Position numbers and translations under genes: made by a program. Shown here one piece after another: positions 42,225 to 51,751 of a stretch of DNA of 64,000 bases. Every line of letters starts with the position of its first letter. Positions within the stretch are counted from its first letter, which is position 1. The notes under the pieces were generated by a model, which was not told the DNA's origin, searched no databases, and was given only the letters and a program-made list of their open reading frames with translations. Source of the stretch: a virus; IMG/VR virus record IMGVR_UViG_3300030104_004476, positions 1-64,000 of that record; one strand, given 5' to 3'.

Positions 42225-43715
42225 TTACTTCATCAACATAAAGTTGTTAGCACCTTGAGTGATCAAACATCTTTCAGTTAAGAAATGTAATTGCATCGCA
42301 TCTAAAGCAGATGTAGAAGCACCAACAGAACCAGTAACCCAAGTTTTCATTCTTCGGTCATCAGTTTGTGAAGCGCGGTAACGAACGTGTAAGAACGGAC
42401 GTTTTATGCTACTACCTACAGTTTGATCATAAACTGAAGAAGTACCAGCAGGAATCATAACTCCTCTGATAGCATTAGCGCTAGCAGCGTCATTAATACC
42501 ACCTCTTGTTGCTTTGTCATTTAAGTATCTGAAGTCAGACTTGTAGAAGTCATAAGATCCACGACGGAATCCAGTAAAACCTAAATTTAAAGCCATATCT
42601 TCAGAGTTGTCAAATACACCGTAAGATGTACCACCAGCTCCGTAAGAATTCATAGAAGCTAACATGTCATCAATAGCCAAGCTTGTAGCACGGTTAACGA
42701 ACATCATGTATTCTTCAATAGCACCTTGCTTGTCAAATTCAGCAAGTATTGCATCAAACTCAGCTAAGTCAGTAGCAGCATTAACACCAGTTACACCAGA
42801 AGTAACATTACCTCTTGAAGTAATAGCAGCAAATAAACCTTGAGTACCAGTTGAATCACCAGCAGTTCCCAAGAAATTATCAACAGCGTCAGTACCATGA
42901 ACACCAAGCTCACCTTCTAACATTGCCATTTCAATATAATCAGTGAAACGAGCACGAGTATCAGCTTCAGCTTTCAAGTACCATAAGTAACCTGATTGTC
43001 CAGCTTCAGTAGATACTTCAACCCAACCAATTCTAGATGCATCAGAACCTGATACTTCGTAGTAATCTTTCATTATAATTGGCTTGTTAGTATAAGATTT
43101 AAAGCTTGGCTCGTTAGCGCCTCTAGTGTCAGCTTCAGCTGCAGCAGCACTAAGGTATTTTTTACCTTTTGCATATTCTGAACCATAAACCATAATAACA
43201 CAATCAGTTTTTGCATCAGTAATTGCAGAACAATCAGCTACACCATAAGGCGCTAGTTCTACAACGTTACCATCAACCTCAGTAACTAAAGCTTTAATAA
43301 CAGATTCTGGGTTAGCAACGATAACAGTATCGTTAACTCTAATACCATGTGAACCTGAAGTATAATCAGCGTTAGTGTCAATATGATCAGTAATAGTAAC
43401 TTTACCACCATTAAGTGATCCGTTAATATTACCATTGTTGTCAGTCATTGTACATGTATATGAAAGATGTAATCTTCCTTGTTCAGACCATACTACTTGA
43501 TCAGCAGTCATAGCCTCTTCAGCACCTACTTGAGATAAGAAACCTGAAATAGTTCTCGGTCCGAAAACTTCAGCTTCTTTTTCCATTAGGTCTGGTACGT
43601 ATTGTTGACCCCAACCTGCGTTTGAAGCAGATGAAAGGTCTAAATAGTTTGTAGATAGTGTTTGCTGTATTGAAGCAGGTGTACTATTCAACAAACCTCC
43701 TGCAGTAATTGCCAT
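42225..43715 (-). CDS. Major capsid protein (HK97-fold type)
   Basis: A 496-aa protein. The N-terminal 'TPASIQQTLSTNYLDLSSASNAGWGQQYVPDLMEKEAEVFGPRTISGFLSQVGAEE...DQVVWSEQGRLHLSY' pattern is characteristic of major capsid proteins in a large group of uncultured marine phages; the later spine-helix-like region 'TDLAEFDAILAEFDKQGAIEEYMMFVNR' and the P-domain-like C-terminus fit an HK97 fold. Length and the order scaffold-capsid-terminator support the call. It has its own terminator downstream, consistent with very high expression. Confidence 0.85.
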   Translation of the reverse strand: MAITAGGLLNSTPASIQQTLSTNYLDLSSASNAGWGQQYVPDLMEKEAEVFGPRTISGFLSQVGAEEAMTADQVVWSEQGRLHLSYTCTMTDNNGNINGSLNGGKVTITDHIDTNADYTSGSHGIRVNDTVIVANPESVIKALVTEVDGNVVELAPYGVADCSAITDAKTDCVIMVYGSEYAKGKKYLSAAAAEADTRGANEPSFKSYTNKPIIMKDYYEVSGSDASRIGWVEVSTEAGQSGYLWYLKAEADTRARFTDYIEMAMLEGELGVHGTDAVDNFLGTAGDSTGTQGLFAAITSRGNVTSGVTGVNAATDLAEFDAILAEFDKQGAIEEYMMFVNRATSLAIDDMLASMNSYGAGGTSYGVFDNSEDMALNLGFTGFRRGSYDFYKSDFRYLNDKATRGGINDAASANAIRGVMIPAGTSSVYDQTVGSSIKRPFLHVRYRASQTDDRRMKTWVTGSVGASTSALDAMQLHFLTERCLITQGANNFMLMK

Positions 43716-43743
43716 AATTTTGTAATTTTAAATGTTAAATTAA

Positions 43744-44946
43744 TTATTTGTTTTTTCTAATTTTAAACTTGTAATCAGAAGAATCATTACCTACAACTCT
43801 AACTTTAACGCCGCTTGCCTCAAACGTTTTATGGTTTTGACGTGGTGACATATCTACGTTTTTAGATTTAGCAACACTTTGTTTTAAAGCATCAGCTTTA
43901 CCTTGTTCGTAGAAGTGTTGAGCTATAATATCAGCATTCATAGCTGCGTGAAGTGCTTTATGATAACCTTTAGCATCTGACATTGTACCATCTTCATTCA
44001 AAAACTTTTTGACAAAGTTGTTAATGTCGCTTTGAGTATTTTTCACTTCTACAGCATTTTTAACATTAAATCTATACTTTTTTTCTCCGACTTTATATTC
44101 AAAACCTTTGAATTTGTCGTTAAAGACATTAGCTGTCTTTTTATCAAAAACAGATTTAGCTGTTTTTTGCTGAGCTTGAGTTTCCTCCGACTCCTTGTTG
44201 TAACGATTGAAAAAATCTACAGCTTTTTGTTGCTCAGTCGTGAGCTTCGATCCAGCTTTGATTTCTTCGTAATATTTAGACTTTTGCCCGTCTAAGTAGG
44301 CTTTAGCCTCGGCAACTTGCTCTTTTAAGGCTATTTTCTTTTTTCTAATATCTTTCTCATCATCTTCTTCTTCATTATATGAGAAGTTTTCTTCCATTAA
44401 GAAAGCTCTTTCTTCTGCATCTAGATGAGGTTTTGTTATTTTGTAATATTCTTGCAACGCTGTAAGATTATCCATTTTATTATAATCTTGGTTTAATCTT
44501 ACGTAATCATTAATATCACCACCTGTTTCCTCCATAAAGTCTATTAACTTTTGGATATTTTCGGGTAGTGGTTCACCAGTCTCTTCAGCTTCTGCTATTG
44601 CTTTTTCTACAGTTTCAACTGCTTCTTCAACTTCTACTTTTTCTTCTTCGGTTATTTCTTCTACTACTGGTACCTCTTCTTGTACTTCTCCTTCCGATTG
44701 TATTTCTTCTTGTTTTTCTGCGGTGTCGGTACTTTCATCGACTCTAACCACTCCCGTGTCGTTAGCTGTATCGTCTGTAGTTTCTTTTGGTTCTTCTGGT
44801 TTTTCATCTTCTTCCGTTGCCGGTGGTTTACTTAGATCTACCTTGTATACGCTATCGTCTCCAGCAGATTCAAATTTACTTTCATCAACACTCTGTGTTG
44901 TTTCTTCTTGTTGAACTTCTTCAACGTTTTCCATTTCTTGTTCCAT
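43744..44946 (-). CDS. Scaffolding protein, acidic
   Basis: A 400-aa highly acidic, coiled-coil-rich protein. Residues 1-150 are Glu/Thr/Val-rich and probably disordered; residues 165-300 form charged helices (LKEQVAEAKAYLDGQKSKYYEEIKAG); the C-terminus is basic (VRVVGNDSSDYKFKIRKNK), as expected for capsid-binding scaffold tails. It lies directly upstream of the major capsid gene and downstream of the portal gene in transcription order. No protease domain is visible. Confidence 0.75.
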   Translation of the reverse strand: MEQEMENVEEVQQEETTQSVDESKFESAGDDSVYKVDLSKPPATEEDEKPEEPKETTDDTANDTGVVRVDESTDTAEKQEEIQSEGEVQEEVPVVEEITEEEKVEVEEAVETVEKAIAEAEETGEPLPENIQKLIDFMEETGGDINDYVRLNQDYNKMDNLTALQEYYKITKPHLDAEERAFLMEENFSYNEEEDDEKDIRKKKIALKEQVAEAKAYLDGQKSKYYEEIKAGSKLTTEQQKAVDFFNRYNKESEETQAQQKTAKSVFDKKTANVFNDKFKGFEYKVGEKKYRFNVKNAVEVKNTQSDINNFVKKFLNEDGTMSDAKGYHKALHAAMNADIIAQHFYEQGKADALKQSVAKSKNVDMSPRQNHKTFEASGVKVRVVGNDSSDYKFKIRKNK

Positions 44947-44976
44947 AATATAAAATATAAAAAATTAAGTGTTTGT

Positions 44977-47397
44977 TTACTTAGGTTCAAATGCACCTAA
45001 ATTAAATCCGCCACCAAGTATATCATTACCTGCTGACTCGAACTTTTTAGGTGAACCACCTGTTTTTCTTTGTTCTATAAGCTCACTTTGTTGTGAAGCT
45101 TGTATTTTAGTTCTTTCATCTTTACGATCTTCTTTAGATTTATCTCTATCAGACAAACCTTTTGACTCCATATTTTTAATCTGCATGTTATAGTTAAACT
45201 CTAACTCCATTAGTTGTTTTTTCAACTCTGCTTCTTGATTTAACTTACCAGCATCCAACTGCGCTTTAAATTGTTCTAACTGCATTTTACTTTGAACTAA
45301 AGCTTGTTCTTTTTGCGCTTCAATCTGTGCAGCAGCTTGTGCAGCTTGAGTATTAGACTGAGTTTGCATTTGAATATTTTGCTGTTGAATAGCTCTATCG
45401 TTTTCTGCTTTTTGTTTTCTTCTAAGTTTTAAAAGTTGATTAGCTAGCTTTACGCTTCTTATCTCTCTAATATCAATAGCATCTTCTAAATTTATATTTT
45501 CTTTAGATAACGCCATTTGAATATTATTTTCAAGCATAGCTTTTTCTTCTTCGTCAGGTGTTAATTCTAAGAATATACCAAAGTCGTAAAGATATAATTC
45601 TGACATTTCATCTAAAGTAGCAGCGTTGTGAACACCGATAGCTTGAATAAAAGCATCTTTTGTTGGAGAATACTCTAGTATATCGGATATTCTAAGTGAT
45701 AAACATTCTGCAACTTCAGTTGTTAAATATAATCCAGATTGTAAAATGTGTCTTGTAGCAGTATTTGAATTAGCCGCAGCTATTTTCTGAATTCCAACTA
45801 AAGCGTTTTTATCAGGAGTGCTACCGTCTCTAGCTTCATTTAACCCGGTCACATCTCTAATCATTTGCAAGTAATAATTGTATGTGCTAATTAAGCTTTG
45901 CATTTTATTACCGCCACTACCACTGGTAATTTCTTGAATAGGTACTCGACCAGGATTACCTTCACCAAGTTCGTTCATTGATCTACCGATAACTGAACCA
46001 GTTTGGAAGAACATATTTAAAGCTTCTTGCGGGTTATAGTTTGTTCCGTTACCAAGATCAACTTCTGCTAAACCATCAGCATCAAGATAAACTCCATCTG
46101 GAACCATTCTTGACATTACTTGTTGTAGTTTTAAATGAGTTAGTTGAATCATATCAGCAAAGCCAGTTATGCGTCCAACTAAAGATTCAATTTTACCATT
46201 ATAAATTCTAGGAGCTACAATTTGATAATTCATTTTAACTTTAGTAAAATCACTTTTTGGTCTCATCATATTTGATACCATTTCCCATTTAAGCAATTTA
46301 TCAGTACCAAGAATTAAAGCTCCATCATAAAGACACTCTACTTGTCTTTGTAGTTTTGTAAAATCACCTTCTAAGTTTTCAGGTGGATTAAATGTATCAT
46401 TTTTTTCAATAGCCTTACTAGCACCAGTTCCAGTTTCTTTTACTTTATAAACCTCGTTCATATAGGTTTTATAATTAAAATAAAGAACCGCTACTTTATT
46501 AACATCAGTTTCATTACGATTTCTTTTATAATCACTTCTATAAGGACTATTATATTTTATAATATCTTCTAACTCTTCTTCTCCTAAGTGTGGAAATTGT
46601 TTGACAAGTTCGTTAATTGGTATTTCTTTAACTTCTCCTACGTAGTATATATCGTCAAAATATGGAGAGTCTGTATGTGAATAAACAAGCTGAGCTGGAT
46701 CAACATACTCTACAACCGCACCTTGAGAAGTATTAAATGATGTTTTAGTAGCACCAATACCTAATACTGTTAGGTCGTAGAAAAATCTTTTTTTAATTTG
46801 TTCGTATCTACTACCTTCTAATAAAACGTTTATAGCTTGCTCTTCTGCTAGCTCTACAGCCTGTTTATAGTTCAACTGCATATGTAGTTGTAACTCTTCT
46901 TCTGTTTCTGGAAGTGTAGCCGGATCATTTTCATACATGTTGATACCAAAAGTAGCAGCAACTTTATCATTGTATTCTCTAGTTCTCATGTCTAATAATA
47001 TAGACTCCATGTATTCAGTGCGTTTTGCTACGCCATATGGATCTTGAGAATAAGCTTTAATATCGTAAGTTCTTTCAGCTATACCGTTTACTACTATGTC
47101 TACAAATTTAGGAATAATTGGAACAGGTTTCCAATCTAAATTAAGATACGATAAATCACCATTAATAGATAACTCATCTTTATATTTTTGAATTGATTGT
47201 TCTCCACGAGCGTAGAGTCTTAATCTGTGGAAGTCGTTTTTAATACTTCTATACCTACTGTTAGCAAAGTTTCTTTCGTTATTAAACCATTCTTGCTCTA
47301 TACCTTTAGCAACTTTTAAACCGTATTCGTAACTTATTTTCTCTAAGTCACTAACTACTTGACTTGGGAAATAATTTTTTACAACTGACTCAGCCAT
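44977..47397 (-). CDS. Portal protein
   Basis: An 806-aa protein with a typical podovirus-type portal N-terminus: 'DFHRLRLYARGEQSIQKYKDEL...DLSYLNLDWKPVPIIPKFVDIVVNGIAERTYDIKAYSQD' (residues ~55-120), close to that seen in portals of Bacteroidota phages. The long Gln-rich C-terminal barrel-like helix (QQQNIQMQTQSNTQAAQAAAQIEAQKEQALVQSK, about 680-760) fits the portal barrel. It ends with a disordered tail. It is encoded between terminase and scaffold. The dodecameric portal forms the DNA entry channel. Confidence 0.85.
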   Translation of the reverse strand: MAESVVKNYFPSQVVSDLEKISYEYGLKVAKGIEQEWFNNERNFANSRYRSIKNDFHRLRLYARGEQSIQKYKDELSINGDLSYLNLDWKPVPIIPKFVDIVVNGIAERTYDIKAYSQDPYGVAKRTEYMESILLDMRTREYNDKVAATFGINMYENDPATLPETEEELQLHMQLNYKQAVELAEEQAINVLLEGSRYEQIKKRFFYDLTVLGIGATKTSFNTSQGAVVEYVDPAQLVYSHTDSPYFDDIYYVGEVKEIPINELVKQFPHLGEEELEDIIKYNSPYRSDYKRNRNETDVNKVAVLYFNYKTYMNEVYKVKETGTGASKAIEKNDTFNPPENLEGDFTKLQRQVECLYDGALILGTDKLLKWEMVSNMMRPKSDFTKVKMNYQIVAPRIYNGKIESLVGRITGFADMIQLTHLKLQQVMSRMVPDGVYLDADGLAEVDLGNGTNYNPQEALNMFFQTGSVIGRSMNELGEGNPGRVPIQEITSGSGGNKMQSLISTYNYYLQMIRDVTGLNEARDGSTPDKNALVGIQKIAAANSNTATRHILQSGLYLTTEVAECLSLRISDILEYSPTKDAFIQAIGVHNAATLDEMSELYLYDFGIFLELTPDEEEKAMLENNIQMALSKENINLEDAIDIREIRSVKLANQLLKLRRKQKAENDRAIQQQNIQMQTQSNTQAAQAAAQIEAQKEQALVQSKMQLEQFKAQLDAGKLNQEAELKKQLMELEFNYNMQIKNMESKGLSDRDKSKEDRKDERTKIQASQQSELIEQRKTGGSPKKFESAGNDILGGGFNLGAFEPK

Positions 47398-47399
47398 AT

Positions 47400-49619
47400 T
47401 TATTGTTTAATTATTTGTGAAGTAGTACCAGTGTTTTTGTATCTAGCAATACTTATATTTAATTTTGGTTTTTCAACTTTATTATTTGGTACATACAAGT
47501 GTCTATTGCAAGCCATTATAGCTAAACCAGAACTTATAGAGGCATCAAACTTTGTTCTCTTATTTATGTCAAATTTACTCCAATCATTTAACAACTCGTT
47601 AAAGTAAAGTGTTCCATATGTACCATCTTGCAATAATCCAACATGGTCATTAATGTACATTTCAATAGCAGCTGCGTGAGCTTGCTTAATGTCTTCACTT
47701 GAGTTTGGTATACCTCCAACTTCTTTTTCTGCTGTAGATAATTTATTCCAAACTTTATCTGGTCTATTCATACTAAAACCTCTATACCCTCTTCTTCTTA
47801 AGTAGTATAGTAATCTTGGTTTATTGTTCTCTGCAAGTATTGGCATGCCATAAAATACTAGAGCCATTAATACATCTTCAAAAAATATTTCTGCGGTTTG
47901 TGGTCTAGCTAGGTATTCTAAAAAAAATGTGTTAGCAGGAGCATTTTCCATACTAAACTTCGTTAATCCATGTAACGCTCCTTTAGAGCCTTTACCATCC
48001 ACAGTACCGCTAATATCGTAACTATCACAACCGAACGCACCAACGTGTTCGTTTCCTGGGTACTTAATTCCATTTTTTAATATCACTCTATTTTGTAGGC
48101 TAGCAGGCGGTGCCCAACTTATTTTAAATCTTCCGTTAGGATCTGGATTAAAAATAACTTGTGTATCTTTTACTCCATTTGCCCATTGGAAGTTTCCTAC
48201 ATTTAATACTGAAGAGTTTTTATTCCCTTCGTTATAGTCTATTTGCTCGTATATTTTAACAAGATTAAATAAGCTATTTTTTGTTTCATCTCTAAACGCG
48301 TGCTCTTCAGTTCTTGGAAACTGTCGGTAAAACTCGTTCAAAGCATCTTGATCATCTTTTAATCCATCAACTTCATTCTGCCAGTTTTCTATAACACCAA
48401 CTTCTATTAGTTCACTATCTGGTCCGAACACATCATCACTTGGACTATCAAAGACTGGATTTCCGTATCTATCAATAAATCCTTCATAGTTCCACTCCAT
48501 TGGGATAAACAAAGAATATAAACCAGACTTTGTCTGTCCATTTCTATTTCGCTTTGTAACATTTGAATCATTGTAAAGCTTTTTAAAATTATCTCCTCCT
48601 TTGTCTAAAGCGTTTGATGTTGATCCCATCATACACTTGCCAATAATTCTACTACCTAATCTTAAGCACGTTTTTGTAACACGCCAGTTATTTAATATAT
48701 TATCAGGTCTCTCCCACTTGCCAGATTCATCGTGTACTAATAGTGCTAATTTTTCACCATCATAACTGTTGTCACCAGTGTTCTTCCAATCTATTGTTGT
48801 ATCCAATCCTTTAAGCTCTTCCAGCTTTTCTTTGGATGCTATTTTCTTACGAGTAAATTTACTCGCTGGAACTCTATACGCTAGTTCAGTTTTAGGTCGA
48901 TCCATACCATCTTGGATCGGTTTAAAAAAGAAAGGATAGTTTATAGATATAGGCACAACTTTGTCTGTAAACATCTTTTTAGCATCGCTACCTGTTTTAG
49001 ATAGCATTCCATATCTACTATCACTCGAAATAGTAGCTAAGTTAACCGCTTCTGCAGAACTCATAAAAGAAAACCCTGAACGCCTATTTTTAAGATAACA
49101 CATTCCGTAGCATCTTTTGTCAGCTTTACACGCTTCCCAAAATATAAAGAACAATCTGTTAGCCTCTCTAAAATCTGGAGCGCCAACATCAATTTTACTC
49201 CATTGTAAATACATATAATGTGTTCCAACTATATAAGTATCTACTCCATTGTTTTTAAACCAAAATCCTTCTTCTCTCCGTTTGAACTCTTCATCAATAT
49301 AATCATACCATCTTTCCTTCTGCTCTTCTGGATAATCTCTCCAGTCAAATATATTTTTTAATTTAGATAATTCTTTAGGATATTTTATTTTTTCCCACTT
49401 GTTTAACTCTGTCTTATACACTTGCCCTGGCACTCTTGGCAACGCAATTCGCAAATTTTGGATTTCATATATTTCACCAATTTGTCCAGTTTTTGATATA
49501 ACGATAATATCATGTTCTTTATTGTATCCATATTCCCATTTACGTTTTTTGTTAAGTCGACTTATTGTAGTCTTCTTAACTGGTTCAATTATTTTATATA
49601 AACTTTGCTCGTAACTCAT
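47400..49619 (-). CDS. Terminase large subunit
   Basis: A 739-aa packaging ATPase-nuclease. Adenine-binding/N-terminal region: 'EGFWFKNNGVDTYIVGTHYMYLQWSKID'. Deviant Walker A 'YLKNRRSGFSFMSSAEA' near residue 180. Walker B 'LALLVHDESGKWE' near 290. C-motif 'CMMGSTSNA' near 330. RNase H-like nuclease domain with Asp in 'VGAFGCDSYDISG' near 530. It overlaps the putative small-subunit gene by 4 nt (ATGA) and is followed by the portal gene after two bases. Confidence 0.9.
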   Translation of the reverse strand: MSYEQSLYKIIEPVKKTTISRLNKKRKWEYGYNKEHDIIVISKTGQIGEIYEIQNLRIALPRVPGQVYKTELNKWEKIKYPKELSKLKNIFDWRDYPEEQKERWYDYIDEEFKRREEGFWFKNNGVDTYIVGTHYMYLQWSKIDVGAPDFREANRLFFIFWEACKADKRCYGMCYLKNRRSGFSFMSSAEAVNLATISSDSRYGMLSKTGSDAKKMFTDKVVPISINYPFFFKPIQDGMDRPKTELAYRVPASKFTRKKIASKEKLEELKGLDTTIDWKNTGDNSYDGEKLALLVHDESGKWERPDNILNNWRVTKTCLRLGSRIIGKCMMGSTSNALDKGGDNFKKLYNDSNVTKRNRNGQTKSGLYSLFIPMEWNYEGFIDRYGNPVFDSPSDDVFGPDSELIEVGVIENWQNEVDGLKDDQDALNEFYRQFPRTEEHAFRDETKNSLFNLVKIYEQIDYNEGNKNSSVLNVGNFQWANGVKDTQVIFNPDPNGRFKISWAPPASLQNRVILKNGIKYPGNEHVGAFGCDSYDISGTVDGKGSKGALHGLTKFSMENAPANTFFLEYLARPQTAEIFFEDVLMALVFYGMPILAENNKPRLLYYLRRRGYRGFSMNRPDKVWNKLSTAEKEVGGIPNSSEDIKQAHAAAIEMYINDHVGLLQDGTYGTLYFNELLNDWSKFDINKRTKFDASISSGLAIMACNRHLYVPNNKVEKPKLNISIARYKNTGTTSQIIKQ

Positions 49620-49891
49620 TTCGATCTGCCTTCCGCGAAACCTTTAAATACTCTGTCTTCTTTCTTTTCAGATGTCTTTCTTTCCAAAAGACTTTCTTCT
49701 TCTTGTATACGGTTGAGTATTTCAAATGCATCAAATATAGCTAGTTTTTTAGTAGCTGCAGCATTCTTTAGTCTATCTGCTGATATATCATCATCAGAAT
49801 CTACAATAGCTTCTTTAGCTACCTTAATCAGTTCTTCAACCGCTTTGTGCCCAGCTTGGATTATACTCTTCTTCGTCTCCTTGATATTCAT
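49616..49891 (-). CDS. Candidate terminase small subunit
   Basis: A 91-aa helical protein directly upstream of, and overlapping by 4 nt, the terminase large subunit gene. An 'ISADRLKNAAATKKLAIFDAFEILNRIQEEESLLE' helical core and a basic C-terminus are consistent with small DNA-binding/oligomerising terminase subunits. No clear HTH is visible, so the call rests mainly on gene order, size and helix content. Confidence 0.55.
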   Translation of the reverse strand: MNIKETKKSIIQAGHKAVEELIKVAKEAIVDSDDDISADRLKNAAATKKLAIFDAFEILNRIQEEESLLERKTSEKKEDRVFKGFAEGRSK

Positions 49892-50426
49892 ATTTAATTG
49901 TAATAAATTTAGATAGTGCTCTATACATCCTCACTCCATCCACAATAAACTCATAAGTTGATACAGGGTCAAAACCTACTAGATCACCAACTTCAGCTAT
50001 TCCATCAGAATACTTTACAATTCCAAGTAAAGGTCTTTCTGATTCAACATTAAATTGATCAACTGCTTTTAACGGTTGAACAAAGCAGTATCCAGATATA
50101 GTTTTCCAATTATCATTTCTTTTATATAAAAATATTTGATCTTGTTGGATTATATACTTATTATCTTTAAAGTAACTTTTACTGTTTCTTTCAACGCCTT
50201 TAACATCGTGCCATCTTCTAAAAACGTTATGATGAACTAAAATAGTATCACCTTCTTTAATATAAGTATTGTTTATTCTAGGGGTACTAAGTACTTTAGC
50301 TTCTCTATTAACGTACTGATGATTAAAAATCTCTGTATTAACTATTAACTTTACGTCTTTAATATCAACTGTATTATTGTATCTTTCGCCTTTAGGCTCA
50401 ATTACAAAACCATATATACTTTTCAT
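49836..50426 (-). CDS. Tandem GroES-fold-like protein
   Basis: A 196-aa protein that appears to hold two GroES-like beta-barrel halves. First half: 'KEGDTILVHHNVFRRW' followed by 'KYIIQQDQIFLYKR'. Second half: 'GYCFVQPLKAVDQF...GIVKYSDGIAEVGDLVGFDPVSTYEFIVDGVRMYRALSKFITIKYE'. Each repeats the co-chaperonin layout: strand, 'vGD.V.f' roof strand, then a 'dG..yr....I' terminal strand. The canonical mobile loop (GGIVL) is not visible. With a true GroES and GroEL nearby, it may assist capsid or terminase folding; this is inference. Confidence 0.45.
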   Translation of the reverse strand: MKSIYGFVIEPKGERYNNTVDIKDVKLIVNTEIFNHQYVNREAKVLSTPRINNTYIKEGDTILVHHNVFRRWHDVKGVERNSKSYFKDNKYIIQQDQIFLYKRNDNWKTISGYCFVQPLKAVDQFNVESERPLLGIVKYSDGIAEVGDLVGFDPVSTYEFIVDGVRMYRALSKFITIKYEYQGDEEEYNPSWAQSG

Positions 50427-50647
50427 TAGTATTCTAGGTTGTATTCTACAGAAACTGCCATATTTTTATTAAAGTCTTTCCAAGGTAAAACATTTTTATC
50501 TTTTCTAATATAAACAGAAAATTTAGTTTCCTCTTCTATAATATCACAAATAGTATGACCACCATACACTTCTTGCCCCACAGCATAGTGCATAGCGTCA
50601 TTTTTATAATCTTTACCGATACTAATCTTTCTTATCAGCTTTGCCAT
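50426..50647 (-). CDS. Small conserved phage protein
   Basis: A 73-aa beta-rich protein: 'YAVGQEVYGGHTICDIIEEETKFSVYIRKDKNVLPWKDFNKNMAVSVEYNLEY'. It overlaps its downstream neighbour by one base and the upstream gene by 26 nt. This pattern recurs beside terminase genes of marine Bacteroidota-type phages. A KOW/SH3-like small barrel is possible. Function is unknown. Confidence 0.55.
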   Translation of the reverse strand: MAKLIRKISIGKDYKNDAMHYAVGQEVYGGHTICDIIEEETKFSVYIRKDKNVLPWKDFNKNMAVSVEYNLEY

Positions 50648-50915
50648 CTTCTTCGTATTTTATAGAGCCATCTTGAATATTTACGTTTGTAGTACCGTAA
50701 TCTTTTTGAAACTCCTCTTGAAGTCCTTGTAGTAAGCTCTGTAGTTCATTAGCGGTGTGCAGAATATTGTGTTTCTGCATTTCAATAGATCCTAATTCTA
50801 TTTTAGTTCTATTAATTCCGCTAACAGCTTTCTGCATACGCTCTAGCTGCTGATCTGTAATTTTTTCCGCACGGGGTTTTAAGTCCACCGTTTTAGGGGT
50901 CTTTCTTTTTGCCAT
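50622..50915 (-). CDS. Coiled-coil protein
   Basis: A 97-aa protein. Residues 14-75 form a predicted coiled coil (DQQLERMQKAVSGINRTKIELGSIEMQKHNILHTANELQSLLQGLQEEFQKDYG), followed by 'NVNIQDGSIKYEEDG' and a charged tail. Its start is preceded by five AATTT repeats. Possibly a tail or assembly accessory; no enzyme motif. Confidence 0.55.
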   Translation of the reverse strand: MAKRKTPKTVDLKPRAEKITDQQLERMQKAVSGINRTKIELGSIEMQKHNILHTANELQSLLQGLQEEFQKDYGTTNVNIQDGSIKYEEDGKADKKD

Positions 50916-50940
50916 AATTTAATTTAATTTAATTTAATTT
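50916..50940. repeat. Five tandem AATTT pentanucleotides
   Basis: Five exact AATTT units form most of the 40-bp gap between two late genes, immediately upstream (minus strand) of the coiled-coil gene start. The number of units could vary by slippage and change spacing to the start codon. Confidence 0.8.
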
Positions 50941-50955
50941 GTTATATAGTTAGCT

Positions 50956-51747
50956 TTATTGCTCAAAGCCAAGTGTTACTGTAATAGGTGTTGCGTTTAT
51001 TAGCTCATCATTATTTGCTACAGGAACCGCGTTATTTGCAGTTAATGTAATTGAAGTTTCTGCTACTGATGAAACAGTACCAAGTGCAGTATCTTGATCA
51101 TGAATATAAACAATATCACCAGGTTGAAAAGCTTTTCTAGCATCTACTGTATCTACCGCTATAAGCGGTATAGTATCACCACCAGGAGCGCCAGAAGCGT
51201 AGTTTGCTAATACTCCTGTAGAGAAATCAAAAGCTCCACCAGCAAAAGCTGCTACATATAATTTGTCATATCCAACGTTTGCTCCTGAACCAGGTTGTCC
51301 TTCTATTACTATAGGAAACTGAACACCGTTAGCACCAGCAGCGTTAGCTATAAACATAGTTCCAAAAGCACCTCCTATTACATACCCTGCTCCAGTTGCA
51401 CTTGCTTCAAACTTAACAGCTCCAACATAAAGTGATGGTAACTCAAAGCATCCAGTCATAACGGAGTTTTCTTCACCTAGAGTTGTAGGCGCTGTACCGT
51501 CTGCTTGCCCTTTAGCAAAAACTAACCACCAATCTTTATTTGCTTGCGCTCCACCATCTTCACCGACCATATATGCGGTAGCGTTTACCAATTTTTTAGA
51601 TCCTCTTGGAACATCTACTGCGTGCCAATCAAATAGTATATCACCAGATGCAAACGGCGCATCTGTTTTGCTACTTCCGATTAATTTAGATATGTCTCCA
51701 TGTACTAAGTCGGGTTTAAATACTCTTTGAAAATATTTGCTTGCCAT
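50956..51747 (-). CDS. Putative virion structural protein
   Basis: A 263-aa Gly/Ala-rich, beta-rich protein (MASKYFQRVFKPDLVHGDISKLIGSS). The C-terminal part 'FQPGDIVYIHDQDTALGTVSSVAETSITLTANNAVPVANNDEL' resembles a small barrel domain with 'GD.V.i.d....GTV.sv....itL', as in phage head-decoration or tail proteins. It is the first gene after the lysis-like pair. No signal peptide. Probably a capsid accessory protein. Confidence 0.5.
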   Translation of the reverse strand: MASKYFQRVFKPDLVHGDISKLIGSSKTDAPFASGDILFDWHAVDVPRGSKKLVNATAYMVGEDGGAQANKDWWLVFAKGQADGTAPTTLGEENSVMTGCFELPSLYVGAVKFEASATGAGYVIGGAFGTMFIANAAGANGVQFPIVIEGQPGSGANVGYDKLYVAAFAGGAFDFSTGVLANYASGAPGGDTIPLIAVDTVDARKAFQPGDIVYIHDQDTALGTVSSVAETSITLTANNAVPVANNDELINATPITVTLGFEQ

Positions 51748-51751
51748 AATT

